Assembly: GCF_045679555.1 (NCBI RefSeq)
Contig: NC_092092.1
Span: 24,108,969-24,172,968, forward strand
DNA: 64,000 bases
Source of the DNA: Salvelinus alpinus
Lineage: Eukaryota; Chordata; Actinopteri; Salmoniformes; Salmonidae
Direction of reading: 5' to 3'
The notes below the pieces were generated by a model. It searched no databases. It worked only from the letters and a program-made list of their open reading frames with translations, and was not told where the DNA came from. The first letter of the stretch is position 1, and each line of letters opens with the position of its first letter. The position numbers and the translations under genes are program-made. Shown one piece after another: positions 31,701 to 44,500 of the stretch.

Positions 31701-34700
31701 CCTCTCTTTCTAAAATGATCTGCCGAAATTGTTGCAACCCCCATTACTAGCCTGTTCAACCTCTCTTTCGTATCGTCTGAGATCCTCAAAGATTGGAAAG
31801 CTGCCGCGGTCATCCCCCTCTTCAAAGGGGGAGACACTCTAGACCAAACTGCTACAGACCTATATCTATCCTACCCTGCCTTTCTGTCGAAAGCCAAGTT
31901 AACGAACAGATCACCTTCTCCGCGATGCAATCTGGTTTCCAAGCTGGTCATGGGTGCACCTCAGCCACGCTCAAGGTCCTAAACAATATCATAACCGCCA
32001 TCGATAAGAGACAATACTGTGCAGCTGTATTCATCGACCTGGCCAAGGCTTTCGACTCTGTCAATCACCACATTCTTATCGGCAGACTCAACAGCCTTGG
32101 TTTCTCAAATGACTGCCTCGCCTGGTTCACCAACTACTTCTCTGATAGAGTTCAGTAGATCAAATTGGAGGGCCTGTTGTCCGGACCTCTGGCAGCCTCT
32201 ATGGGGGTGCCACAGGGTTCAATTCTTGGGCCGACTCTTTTCTCTGTATACATCAATGATGTCGCTCTTGCTGCTGGTGATTCTCTGATTCACCTCTACG
32301 CAGACAACACCATTCTGTGTACTTCTGGCCCTTCTTTGGACACTGTGTTAACTAACCTCCAGATGAGCTTAAATGCCATACAAATCTCCTTCCATGGCCT
32401 CCAACTGCTCTTAAATGCAAGTAAAATGCAACTAAATGCATGCTCTTCAACTGATCGATGCACGCACCTACCCGCCCGTCCAGCATCACTACTCTGGACG
32501 GTTCTGACTTAGAATACAAATACCTAGGTGTCTGGTTAGACTGTAAACACTCCTTCCAGACTCACATTAAGCATCTCCAATCCAAAATCAAATCTAGAAT
32601 CGGCTTCCTATTTCGCAACAAAGCATCATTCACTCATGCTGCCAAACATACCCTCGCAAAAACATACCCTACTTTGCAACCCAGTATCTCTACTTGCACA
32701 TTCATCTTCTGCACATCTATCACTCCAGTGTTTAAGTTGCTAAATTGTAATTATTCGCCACATTGACTGTATGTTTTCTTATTCCATGTGTAACTCTGTG
32801 TTGTTGTTTGTGTCGCACTGCTTTGCTTTATCTTGGCCAGGTTGCAGTTGTAAATGAGAACTTGTCCTCAACTAGCCTACCTGGTTAAATAAAGGGGAAA
32901 TAAAAAATATCTTATCCTTAGACCATTACAAGCTACATACTGTGCCCAGAAATATCCTTCACATTCATGCTTCAAATATGTTTAACATTTTTCAATGCAA
33001 AATCATACATATTTCAACCGAGAGAAGTTATAAACTAGATCCTCATGACAGTGTGACTGTATCCCAAATGGTACTCTTATCCCCAACCTGGTTCTGGTCA
33101 AAAGTAGTGCACTATGTAGGGAGTAGGGTGCTATTTGGGACGCAATCTGTGTGTATCTCAGAGCACCCCTATTTGATGAGTCTGCTCTGTGTACCTCTAT
33201 CATACTCTTTCCCTGGGCCAGTGGGGTGCCGTAGAGGAAGCCGTTATCATAGTGGTGCCTCTGGGTAAATCGAAGCCAGCCAGGTAGGTCCGGGAAGGAC
33301 TGCATATTGCACTTAAACAGCATGGGATCATTGTAGACCCGCCCTGCTTTTCAGAATGGGAGAGTGGGAGAGAAGAGAGACGCATTATGGTTGTTGGTTG
33401 TATATCATTTCAACCTTACCGACACCTACCTGATGATACCCGCTGGTTTGTTGTATGAATGTCAGTTGGGACATAACAATACATGTATTGAAGCTTTAAG
33501 TGTAAAAATATGAAGAAATTACAATAACCAACCAACATTTATATCTATTCATTGGGAAGGCTTTACATTGTTAGATTATTGCTATTAGTAACCACAAGCT
33601 TCAACCCACTGGGCACGAACTGGTTAAATCAATGTTGTTTCAACTTAATTTGTCAAAATATTGTGACGTGTCAATTTAAGTGGAAAATACATTCGATTTT
33701 TTTTAAAGTTATCAACTGTTGTTTTGAGTTTCAAATTTCAACCACAGGATTATGTCATCATGGTAATCATTTTTCTAAATAGACAAACCTTGTACAAAAT
33801 ATGTTGAATTTGTACCTTTGAAACCATGTCAGATCTTCAACTTAATATCCACTATAAGAATACAATAGGCTGGACAGCACCTCCTACTGGAGAGTTGATC
33901 TATCTACAGTTATCCCTCCAGTCTCACATCCAGGGTTTTAACAACGCCCAGCCCTGCTTAGCTTTGATCTTTTTCAATGACTGTCACCAATGTGCTATCA
34001 TGGGAACAATTGTTGAAAAATATCCACTTAATAGATTCACTGTTGCTATCGAATTCATTCCAAAGTGTAGGTTCAACAGAGCAAATGAAATGAAACCAAA
34101 CCTTATCAGTCGTATATCATCAAAGATGCTATTTAGGCCTATATCATTTGGGAAGTCATCAACAGCTGTTATTTAAATTCAGCCCAGGATTCAACTAAAA
34201 ATAGACAATACATATAGGCCTAGGGTTTCAAGCGTTGGTTGATTTCAAATAGAATCTACATGTTAATAATAAATACGTTCGATTCAAGTCTCCATCTCAA
34301 CCAAAAATAAAAGTGAAATAATAGGATTAGATCAAATCAAGTTGTATTTAAAGTATATGTAAAGTTTGATTTGATTTAGTCCTATTCTTTCATTTGTAGA
34401 CAAACTGGAATTAAAACCAGTCTCAGTGGCACAGATGGAGCTGTCCAAGTAGAAGATACATCTCCTTTAAAACTTGATATTTGTTTGTGTTGACAACCAA
34501 ACACAATTCAATATAACTTTTGCAATACAGTAAATAGTCTTTTAACTTCTCGACAAGTTAACAAATTATTTTCTGGATTCAGGTCTCCATCTCATCCAAA
34601 AATAAAAGTTAAAGAATAGGATTAAGCCAGTGGCCCAGATGGAACTATCCAAGCAGTAGATACATCTCCTTTAAATGTTGATGTTTGGTTATGTTGTCAA

Positions 34701-35932
34701 CCAAACACAATTCAATATTACCTATGGAAGACAGTAAATACCCAAATGTTAAGGCTATCTTACAAACTAATGTAACAGTATATATCCAACCTTAAAATAA
34801 GTAACACAGCCATGGACACATTTTGAGGATACAGTAACAGTAAATGTCTTCTTATGTTCAGGGTCACAGGTCTGTGGAAATCTTCACAATTGCTCTATTA
34901 ATCTGCACAGAATCTCAAACAGAATTGATCACTTGTACCATACTTTAAAGTAATCTCAACTAACTGTAATCCAAGTAATTTGATTGTGCTATTAGATCAA
35001 GCACAGTGAAAACACATTAAGCTTGTTGTATTAAATAAACTAAATACCTGACATTGTATTCCCATTTGAACTTTAGTGTGCTTTTAAATGGTTGAAAGCA
35101 CAATGATAACACAATTAGGTGACAATTAACCAAGAATATGACATTTTCTTTCATTGGAATTTGGTTGTGCTTTTAGATGGTTGAAAACATAATAACAAAT
35201 TGGAATTCAACAAACTTTTGGCAGTCTTTTTGAGTGGGTGAAAATAGGTTGGAATCTCATTGATTAATGTACATGTATCTACCAAATATTACCCACGTTG
35301 AAATGACGTGGTGTGCCCAGTGGAAAGTTAAACTGTACACTAAGAGGTGACTTACTGAAATCTCAGCCTTACCATAGTGTTTCAGGAAGGGTTCAAATTC
35401 ATTCTGGAAGGTCTCTCTCTGCAGCTCGAACACAAACAGCTGTCCCACAGGGGTATAAGCCTTGATGTCTGCCTTGACCACCAGTACACTGGTCACACAC
35501 ACTGCGTACATGTAGATAGGAGCACAAGTACCAAAGGATATCACTATTGGATATGGCAAAGTTACATGAGGTTACAAATAACATGAAACTTGGACACTGA
35601 ACTGATTTGCACTTAAACACCATGTCCACACCACTACGCAGCATAGCTGTTAAAACTATATTTTCTGTCATTTCACATGATGTCATATAACTTCAAAATT
35701 GTATATATACTGGCAGCACAATATGACTCCTCTTGTCAGACACCTACTATATTTAATCACTGGTAAGTTCTCTAAAATATCCGTCATAAAACACAAATTA
35801 TATTAGCTATAGAAGAAGTGATCTTGGTGAATAATAAAACCGCTTGTCAATGTTGTCATATTCACTATTATAAAGTAACAAATACTTAACCTTGCCTATT
35901 AAAATAAATCTCCAGCCTGTCCAGTCTGCCAT
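25740..35932 (-). CDS. sgca: Alpha-sarcoglycan, complete, 9 exons
   Basis: This encodes a type I membrane glycoprotein of the sarcoglycan complex in striated muscle, which links the dystrophin complex to the sarcolemma. Exons in transcript order: 35932-35896, 35501-35373, 33343-33195, 30728-30659, 28100-27902, 27107-26939, 26556-26348, 26164-26138, 25923-25740. Phases agree throughout and give 1173 nt, 390 residues (human 387). Visible parts: signal peptide ([12 protein letters not shown] then VCVTSVLVV); extracellular [12 protein letters not shown] and GFLYG; MPYQAEF; the conserved N-glycosylation site Asn174 in [10 protein letters not shown]; a cysteine-rich stretch; a transmembrane helix at about 292-315 ending [10 protein letters not shown]; and a tail with HTIHGNT and a C-terminus PLILAQQ. 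The tail and the collagen neighbour favour sgca over sgce. Exon 1 needs a GC donor (see finding). UTR ends are not determined. Confidence 0.93.
27336..27764. mobile_element. Non-autonomous Tc1-like element in sgca intron 5
   Basis: It is bounded by TA and inverted ends, TACACTACC...CAAAAGTTTGGGGTCACTTA and its complement at 27730-27764. The interior holds three direct copies of a 69-bp unit (starting at 27512, 27581 and 27650). Because 69 is divisible by three, this creates a spurious open frame. No transposase remains. Confidence 0.88.
29060..29476. repeat. TACAG/TAGAG satellite in sgca intron 4
   Basis: About 415 bp of imperfect ACAGTACAGTAGAGTACAGT-type units of 5 and 10 bp. The Tyr-Cys-Thr-Val-Leu frames on the minus strand are artefacts. 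Confidence 0.93.
29603..29645 (+). repeat. tRNA-like SINE head fragment
   Basis: TCTGTAGCTCAGTTGGTAGA resembles a tRNA A-box region as found at the start of several salmonid SINEs. There is no matching B-box arm or cloverleaf downstream, so it is a SINE fragment and not a tRNA gene. Confidence 0.5.
30082..30240 (-). repeat. Interspersed repeat in sgca intron 4
   Basis: GGCATCAAACACCTGGAAAC followed by CATGTGTTTGATACCCTTCC forms an inverted motif seen in a widespread salmonid repeat (flanked by AGGAGCCTGCTGAGGAGAG). Family name not assigned. Confidence 0.5.
30764..32910 (+). mobile_element. Decayed non-LTR retrotransposon (LINE), antisense in sgca intron 3
   Basis: The frame at 30831-31253 has endonuclease C-terminal features (SDHCLIACV). 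It is followed by reverse transcriptase with [16 protein letters not shown] (around 32020-32070) and [19 protein letters not shown] (32200-32260). The active-site motif reads YADN instead of YADD. The frame is broken by stops at 31251-31253 and about 31716-31718 and by shifts. The tail TTTATCTTGGCCAGG ... CTGGTTAAATAAAGG ends in an A-rich stretch. It is 5'-truncated and not functional. Confidence 0.88.
33058..33145. repeat. Short palindromic repeat (same family as 4848-4963)
   Basis: ATCCCAAATGGTACTC ... GTCAAAAGTAGTGCACTATG ... GTGCTATTTGGGACGCAA. It sits about 50 bp from sgca exon 3 on the donor side. Confidence 0.85.
33605..35330. repeat. Repeat bounded by inverted CCACTGGGCAC ends in sgca intron 2
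   Basis: It begins CCCACTGGGCACGAACTGG and ends TGGTGTGCCCAGTGG, in inverted orientation, with ATGTTGTTTCAAC- and ACGTTGAAATGACGT-type motifs near the ends. The interior has near-duplicated blocks (TCTCCATCTCAACCAAAAAT at about 34290 and again near 34590). A short related piece lies at 42745-42860. No coding frame is seen. Confidence 0.55.
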
Positions 35933-36090
35933 CTTGTTTTGAGCTGTGATTGACAGGGCCAAGAGGAGAGGAGGGCTAAGTCACTCCCAGTCAGCCAGGC
36001 ACTTCAGGGCTATTTCTGACCCACACACTATACAGTAATAACTTCCTAAAGTGTGCGTGTGAGTACATGTGTGTGTGTTTGTCTGTCAGA

Positions 36091-36161
<71 letters not shown>

Positions 36162-38527
36162 TGCATGTCTGTAGGTTTGAGGTATAATAAAAACACTAGC
36201 TGTGTAGTCTGCCTTCCTTGTCTAACTGTGTCACGTTGACACCTTCCCCTAGTCTTCCACCCCTCCTATACAATGGTAGAAAAAACTATACTGAACAAAA
36301 ATATAAACGCAACATACAACAATTTGATTGATTTTACTGAGTTCAAGTTCATAAGAAAAAAACAACCAATTAAAAAAAAAAATGCATTAGCCCCTAATCT
36401 ATGGATTTCACATGACTGTTGGTCAGACACACAAAAAATAGGCCTCACAATGGGCCTCAGGAACTCGTCACGGTATCTCTGTGCATTCAAATTGCCATCA
36501 ATAAAATATAATTGTGTTCATTGTTGAACACAATTGACATCAGCAAACCGCTTGCCCACACGACACAATACACGCGGTTTGCGGTTGTGAGGCTGGTTGG
36601 ACGTACTGTCAAATTCTCTAAAACGAAGTTGGAGGCGGCTTATGGTTGAGAAAGTATCATTAAATTCTCTGGCAACAGCTCTGGTGGAAAGTCTTGCAGT
36701 CAACATGCCAATTGCACACTCCCTCACAACTTGAGACATCTGTGGCATTGTGTTGTGTGACAAAACTGCACCTTTTATTGTCCCCAGCACAAGGTGCACG
36801 TGTGTAATGATCATGCTGTTTAATCAGCTTCTTGATATGCTGCACCTGTCAGGTGGATGGATTATCTTGGAAAAGGAAAAATGCTCACTACCAGGGATGT
36901 AAACAAATTTGTGCACAAAAGTTGAGAGAAATAAGCTTTTTGTGCATATGGAAAATGTCTGGGATCTTTTTTTTCAGTTCATGAAACATCGGACCAACAC
37001 TTTACATGTTGCGTTTATATTTTTGTTCAGTGAAGATTGCCATTCATCATATTCAATCAATCCTCCTAATTATCTGCCAATTGTGATTCCACAAAATATA
37101 TGTGGGGAGAAAGTTAACAAAAAATAAAACAAATAAAAGCTATTACTGTCACTCTACTGTTTAATTTCTACTACTGAAACACCCCTTAAAATGTATCTTC
37201 TATGTTCTCTAAAAATGTAACTGCTGGTTGATGGGCCATTCTATATTATTCACACTGATATCACTGACTTTCCAGTGGCTTTCGTGAATTAAATAAAATA
37301 TGTAGCTATGCTACTATATCTAGCCTACACCTTAGGCTATGTAATCTTAAACTATATCACGGATCATTAAAAAAAGTAGACTAGGTTAGCCTTATGCTGC
37401 ATTGAAAATGCAACTATGTACTGTATGCGTCAGGGTGTGTGCACAACATGGCCTGTCTCAATGGGAGTTCTGCTTCTTGGTTCCATCTGTTGTAAATTCG
37501 AATAAAAATACATTAATGGTCGTTATGTTAACCGTTATCTGCCTATATATTCTGAGATAGCTCATTTACAGTCTATTCGTAGCTAGGGAAAACGCATTGG
37601 ACTGGCACAGTATGGAGCGCATTATCTAGATGCAGACTAAGAGGCATAGTCTACTCTACGCCCTCACAAGAATGTAGGCTATCACCGACTACTGCTAAAA
37701 CATTGTATAACATATTATCATCAAACGTGTAGGCTAGACAGGCACTAGTGAATGCAGGAAGCGACGATATAAAAAGGATACATCATCATTGGACACAGTA
37801 ATCTGATGCGTGCTGGTTTTGATTTCTTCAGGGTCCTAAAGTGCCCAAAATATTCAGTGTAAAGAAGATTTCTGTTTATTTGACTCGTCTACTTGATATC
37901 ATAATTGTATTTATATAGAACTCGTGTATGGGGTAGACCTTCACATATATTGATTATCACTAGGCTAATATTCAAGGACTAAAAACGTAGAGTGAACGCG
38001 AACGGTGCTATGACCCAGTTTCGTCCCATCCTCAGTAGCAGTCTGCTTTTACGCGAGCGAGTAGGACCCAGAGACAGAAATCAGCAGTTCAGAAAATCAA
38101 GAGATCAAAATGATGATGATGCTGCTGCTCTTGAAAAGGGATTAAATTTAATAAATCTGTCGTCAGTGGAAAATCCAGCGTTCATTGGGTTACTGTTCTA
38201 GTTTTCTGCAGTGATGTTTTTGTAACCAGGGCATTTTCTCCAGGTTTTTCGTCAGGTTGGTGTTTTAATTACTAGCGAGTTTGACTAATGAATGCATCGT
38301 TTTTCACTTTCCTCCATTCCATAGGATTGTGATACTGGATGCACGCGGCCTAAAACAATAACCTTAGTTTTTTATTCTCCTGCTATTCAGTTCTAGTCGG
38401 CACGTAGGTTCACCGTCTCCCCAACTGAATTGACTGTTGGTGAGAACGGACCGATTTGTGCTGACAACCGAGGAAGAGAAAGGGAGAGATGCCGTTGCTG
38501 AGCAGCCGTTGTGAAGCTTGACTGATC
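35933..38527. other. Divergent intergenic region between sgca and ppp1r9b
   Basis: The two genes start in opposite directions 2.6 kb apart. The region holds the sgca upstream sequence, a (GT)n tract at about 36091-36160, a Tc1 remnant (36287-37031), and then unique sequence that should contain the ppp1r9b promoter and 5' UTR. No clear TATA box or CpG island can be placed with confidence. Confidence 0.6.
36287..37031 (-). mobile_element. Internally deleted Tc1-like element
   Basis: Inverted ends are ACTGAACAAAAATATAAACG at the left and its complement (TATATTTTTGTTCAGT) at the right. On the minus strand there is a frame with the N-terminal transposase helix-turn-helix region ([14 protein letters not shown]), then after a large deletion a short remnant (RYRDEFLRPIVRP). 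Most of the catalytic domain is gone. Confidence 0.85.
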
Positions 38528-41500
38528 ATGATGAAGACCGATACCTCATCTTCCAAGAGCACCGGCTCTGGTTCGACGCTGAGGAGCCCATCCCCGCACC
38601 GGAACGCATACGAGGCGGGGATACAGGCGCTGAAGCCTGTGAAGGACAATGCTGCAAATGGCGATTATATGCAGGAAGGCCCCCGCGGCCGCCGGAGCTA
38701 CGGCTCCAACGTGCACCGTATCAAGAACATGTTTCAGCAGATGCAAGGCCCAGGGAGCACATCTCCCGGCGGGGAGGGGGAGGGAGGGGAGGACCTGGAG
38801 AAGACTACTGAGAGAGTGCGTCTCTCCCTCCCCAGAGCCGGTAGCCTGAATGAGAATGTGGACCACAGCGCCTTGCTGAAGCTGGGATCCACTGTCTCAG
38901 AGCGGGTTAACCGGTTCAACCCCAATGCCAAAGAAGAGAACGGGCAGGCTCCCCTAGCCTCATCACCCAGCTACTCCAAGCTGCAGGAGACACGGAAGAT
39001 CTTTGAACAACAGCAGGCGGCCAAGCAGCTGGAGCGGGAGAAGCAGGCCGCTGCCACCAACCGGGTCCTGCTGAAGACAGAGCGCACCTCTGGCCTGGGC
39101 TTCCATGATGGCAGGCTGGACGTGGTGGCCCGGTTCAACGGCAGCACAGAATCCCTGGACAGCCTGGACACCACCGAGGCCGTGTCCCCCACTGTCTCCC
39201 AGCTCAGTGCTGTCTTTGAACGGGCCTCTGAGCTCCGCAACAACCTGCACCGCCTCTCCTCCACCCCTCCACTGCCCTCCCGGGGGGTCAGCACCAAGGT
39301 GGGGGTGCAGCTCAACTCCAAAATCATCTCCAAGAGGGCGAACCGTGCTTCTGCCCTCCCAACTGCCAGCCAGGAGGAGGAGGGTGGTGGGGGGCGCAGC
39401 CAGAGGGACCTGGATGGGCCTCCCAGAAGCCTCAGGGCTAAGGCTGCCCCCTCATCCTCCTCTACCTCCGATGGCCTGAACGGAGGGCAGAATGGAGGCC
39501 ACAGTGGCCCGACACTCCCCGAGCCCAAAGAGGGCCGGGATAAGACTGGAACCCAGGCCAAAGCTGAAGGCCAGTCTGAGGATCACTCTAGTGACCAGGA
39601 GCCCAGCAGCACATTAGTGAAAGCTGACATCCACCACATCTCTCTGGAGAATGGGGAGAACAGTACAGAGAGCGAGGCCCAGGTGAGGGAGACCTCTCCC
39701 AAGGGCACTAGCAGTGAGAGAGGGAGGCAGGGTGGAGATGGAGTGATGGGCCAGGGGGGTACAGCGGAGGAGGGGGAAGAGAGACCTGTAAAGGATCAGT
39801 CAGGGGGAGAACAGGTGGATATCAGAACATACAGCGCAGTGGGCGAGGACTCTGGAGGGAGCCAGCGGGATGAGGAAGAGGAGGATGAAGATGAGCCGTA
39901 TGAGCCTGAGTCCAGCTGTCATGAGAAACCTGGGCTGCCTGAAGAGGAGGACCCTCCACCCAGCCGGAAGATCTGCTTCAGCACGGGGCCTATCAAGGTG
40001 AGCTCACTCTAATAGAATATACATGGTCACGTACACACCATTGCACTGCATTCAGTTATATTTAACATGTCACAGGCTTCCATATTTACAACCAGTCCTT
40101 TTGTAGTAGTGTTTGACTTGGACACTACCACGGATTTCCTTCACGCCATACATGACTATATGCTTAGTCATTTCCCCCCTTGCCTCCTCTCCCCCTTGCC
40201 CCCTTCCTCTGTGCCAGTAGCCTTGTTCCCAGCCAGTTGCCACTGCCTGCCTGCATTCCCACTGTGCAGCTGACATGGCCCTGAAAGAACCAGTCTGTAG
40301 ATCCTTATCTGAAATGCAGTGGGAGCTAGCGGTAGCTCCCTCTCTGTCTCTGTGGCTCTCTCTCTGTGGCTCTCTCTCTGTGGCTCTCTCTCTGTAGCTC
40401 TCTCTCTCTCTCTCTGTAGCTCTCTCTCTCTCTCTCTCTCTGTAGCTCTCTCTCTGTAGCTCTCTCTCTGTAGATCTCTGTAGCTCTCTCTGTAGCTCTC
40501 TCTCTCTCTGTAGCTCACTCTCTGTAGCTCACTGTAGCTTTCTCTCTGTAGCTCTCTCTTTCTCTCTGTAGCGCTCTATCTCTCTGTTGCTCTCTCTCTG
40601 TAGATCTCTGTAGCTCTCTCTGTAGCGCTCTCTCTGTTGCTCTCTCTCTCTCTCTCTGTAGCTCTCACTCTCTTCTCTGTAGCTCTCTCTGTAGCTCCCT
40701 CTCTAAAATGCTTTCTGTCTCTCAGTAGGTCTCTCTCTCTCTGTGTCTGTAAATAATTGTTAGGGAGGAACAAAGAGTCAGAATAATTAGCGTAGCTGCT
40801 TTCTTATTGTGTGTTGGGATAGTCTGACTGGCTATACTTGTAAAAGGTCAACAGCAGTGCAGTGGTTGGTTATATATGGATGGCGGTAATGCACCTAAAA
40901 AGAGTACACTGCCATTAAAATCCAAAGAAGAAGAACGGTTGAGTTATGTTGGTGGTTGGTTCATTCCCATGTGCGTTAGTAAGTTACAGTACTTTGCTAC
41001 ATGAGGAAGAAGTAATATTGATGATTTCTCCCAGCATGGTAATCCTGATATGGCTGTAGCCTCCTTTTTCCAGACTTAGCATATTTACTTGCCTGCTTAT
41101 GGGCCATATACTGGAGATGGCTTCCCATTTTATTCAAACTCGTTAGGTAGGTTTATGCTACCAGAACACCTATCCCAATGGGCAATCCACAACAGTTGTC
41201 TGGATTTCACAGAGAAGTGAACATTCACACATTTGCAATGTATTTTCTACAAACCGATATTGATATTGAATAAAAAATGAAACTGATATTGATTTTCCGT
41301 ATCGTTGCCCATCACAAATGATTCTAGACATAGACGTATGTTATTGTAGACACTGTAATAAGCTGGAGGCTACATCCATGTCAGGGCTAGGAGGGGAGAA
41401 GTTGATTCAGTGTCTCTACTGACTGGGAAGTGTAATGATCCAAGAAGCAGTGTACGATTCTCTGCTCCCCCAGCTCAGTCTCACTGCTCTGTCATGAGCT

Positions 41501-44500
41501 GTGTCCCAAATGGTAACCTATTCCCTATATAGCACACTACTTTTGACCGGGGCCCACTGTAGGGAATGAGCTCTGGTCAAAAGTAGTGCCTCATGCAGTG
41601 CAGGAGTACTCAAGTAATATTTGAGAAGGTCCGGTCAGTAAAATGTCCTAGGTGGTAAAGGTCCAGATGGATATTGTCATTTATCAGCATAGTAACAAAC
41701 CCCACCTTGCAACCCATGTGACCCCAAACTGTTAACACTCCTCTTGTTGGCGGAGAGAAAATGTTGCTGTTTTAAAGCTGAGTTCCTGCAATTCTACGCA
41801 TTTTTCCATGCCTTATTTGTGTTTATATGATACCAGGGGCCAAAGCCCGACTGAGCCACACCCCCCCCAAATAATATTAGTCGGGACCCGCGGTCCGTAT
41901 TGACCCAGTTCTGGGTCCGGATCCAGACTGTGGTCCGCCAGTTGAGTATGGGAGATGTAGGGAATGGTCGTTGGTCAAAAGTAGTCCACAATGTATGTAT
42001 CTCCCTCACTAGCTTTACGCACCAGCTGTCAGAGCAGCTCACAGATTACTGCACCTGTACATAGCCCATCTATAATTTAGCCCAAACAACTACCCTCTTC
42101 CCCTACTGTATTTATTTATTTATTTTGCTCCTTTGCACCCCATTATTTCTATTTTTACTTTGCACATTCTTCCACTGCAAATCTACCTGTCCAGTGTTTT
42201 ACTTGCTATATTGTATTTACTTCGCCACCATGGCCTTTTTCTGCCTTTACCTCCCTAATCTCACCTCATTTACTCACATTGTATACAGACTTATTTTTCT
42301 ACTATATTATTGACTGTATGTTTGTTTTACTCCATGTGTAACTCTGTGTTGTTGTATGTGTCGAACTGCTTTGCTTTATCTTGGCCAGGTCGCAATTGTA
42401 AATGAGAACTTGTTCTCAACTTGCCTACCTGGTTAAATAAAGGTGAAATATTATTATTATTTTTTTTTTTAATGTAGAGAATAGGGTGCCATTTGGTATG
42501 TAGCCCTGTTCTCTGCTACCCCAGTTCAGTCTCACTGCCCTGAGTTCTCCAGCATTAACATGGAGAGAGAGAGAAGCCCTAGCTCTGCCAAGTCAAGTGT
42601 GCGTTGATACTATTAAGTCCCACACTCACACATGCAGCGCCAGCTCAAGCAGCTACTGAAACAGCTCTTGCAGTTATCATGACCATCCGTATTGAAGTTC
42701 TCTCTCTCTCTCTCTCTCTCTCGAACAGAGTCATGCATCGTCAAATTGTGTTTGACCAATGAAGCAATTGAATCAATGTTGTTTCCATGTCATTTCACTG
42801 AAATGACGTTGAACCAAAGTGGAATATACGTTGAATTGATATCTGTGCCCAGTGGGTAGGCTATTTCATAAGATATGTTATATTTCAACCAGTTATGATA
42901 ACCCATCATTCCAGATCACTTCAGTAGAAGAAGTTGTGACCCTATGAGAGTATCAAAAAGAGAAAACTGTGACTTCCTGTAATGTTTTACATTGGCTCAC
43001 CATCTGCGTGGTGTGACAATGCAGCAACAGCTCATTAGACCTAACAGAGAGCAGAGTGGGTCGGTCTGTGCTGTGGGCTTGTACCCAACAGCAATAACAA
43101 TAATCTATTGCATTTCTGTAGCGCTTTTTATAACAGAAATAACACTCAAAGCGCTTTGTGGCTGACTGTCTCCCTGTCTTTTTGATATGTTCAAGTAGAG
43201 CTCGGAAAGTAAACCGAAAATTATAGACACCAATCAACTTATCGCAGGCATTTTGCTGATATCGTTCGTTACAATATATTACAGAAATGTGAAGTTTGAA
43301 ACAAAATTTGTTTGCTAATTTGGGTGAAAGTTAAACTGTGGTGCAGATGAAGGTTAGAACTTGTCATTCTATTTATTGTTATCTCATCAATTCAAGCAAT
43401 TTTATCTCAATATGGATTTTTGTCCATATCGCCAAGCTCTATGTTCAAGAAATCTCAAAGCGCTTTGTGGCTGACCGTCACAGTCTTTTTGATATGTTCA
43501 GTCTAGTACTACTGTACCCAACAGTGGCTGTCCTCTGAAACAAACCCTCCCATCACACTGACACAGTCCTTCACTCTGTATCAGAGTCTCTTTTGTTATT
43601 TAGATTGATATGGGTACAGTGGGAATGCATGGGAGTCAGAGGGAGGACAAATTGAAGGCCCTTTATTTGGTGGCTAAAATGTCATGGTTTAATGACTGCC
43701 AGGACTTTGGTCAAACAGTATTGTCACTAGCTTTTTTGTTGTTGCTGAATGTCTCTGTCTCTGTGTGTGTATTTTTCTTCTTTCTTTCACTGTTTCTATT
43801 GCGATCTCACTGTCTCTCTATCTCTGTGTGTCTTTCTCTGTCTCGCTGTCTTTCTCTCCCTCGGTGGTACAGGAAGTGCCCGTGCTTGGCCATTTTTTTG
43901 GTGACTATTTCCCCCTCATCGTATCTGCGCTCTCTCTCTCTCACCCAGACGCCCACACATAGGAGTTGTTGTGGTGACAGCCACTGGGGTCTGTGTCAAA
44001 TGTATTTCTTTTTTTCTCTTCTTAAACTGGCACAAACAGCATCGCTGGGGTAAAGTTCAGTTCACACTACTGGCTTTGTTCACTCTAACACCCTCCTTTC
44101 TCTCACTCCCTCTCTTTTTTTTCTCTCCATCTGTCACCATTCTCCTCTTGTTTTATGATAAGTTGATAAAAATAGCAGCATTGTAATTACCACAGACAGG
44201 CCTCTCCTTTGGGGCTGTCTGCTTGTTGTAAACACAGGAACCTGCTCTCCGGTTCCTCACTTCTTATTTGATTTGTTGTCCTTACTCTATATTTCCTGTT
44301 TTACATCACTGTATTTCATAACTGTTCTCTCCTATTCTCCTGGTACAAGATGCTTTGAATTATTGATCCTAATGTTGATTGGAGCGATTTTAATGTGTGT
44401 GTGTGTATGTATATTATATATATATCATTTTTTTATAATCTCCTTTGAATTTGTACCATGTGTGTAGAAAAAACTATCTGCAACATACACTCTTTCAACC

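Noticed and set aside
33826-34176. 116-codon plus-strand open frame in sgca intron 2
   Set aside because: It has no recognisable domain, lies in a repeat and is antisense to the intron; chance is the simplest explanation.
25740-35932. Identification as sgce (epsilon-sarcoglycan)
   Set aside because: The juxtamembrane part resembles both, but the tail (HTIHGNT, PLILAQQ), the length and linkage to col1a1/ppp1r9b fit sgca better.
38546-39561. Open frames on the minus strand and other frames of ppp1r9b exon 1
   Set aside because: They are shadows of the GC-rich coding exon; only the plus-strand frame from 38528 matches spinophilin.
43610-44186. Hydrophobic open frames in ppp1r9b intron 1
   Set aside because: They are low-complexity CT-rich sequence with no splice context or family resemblance.
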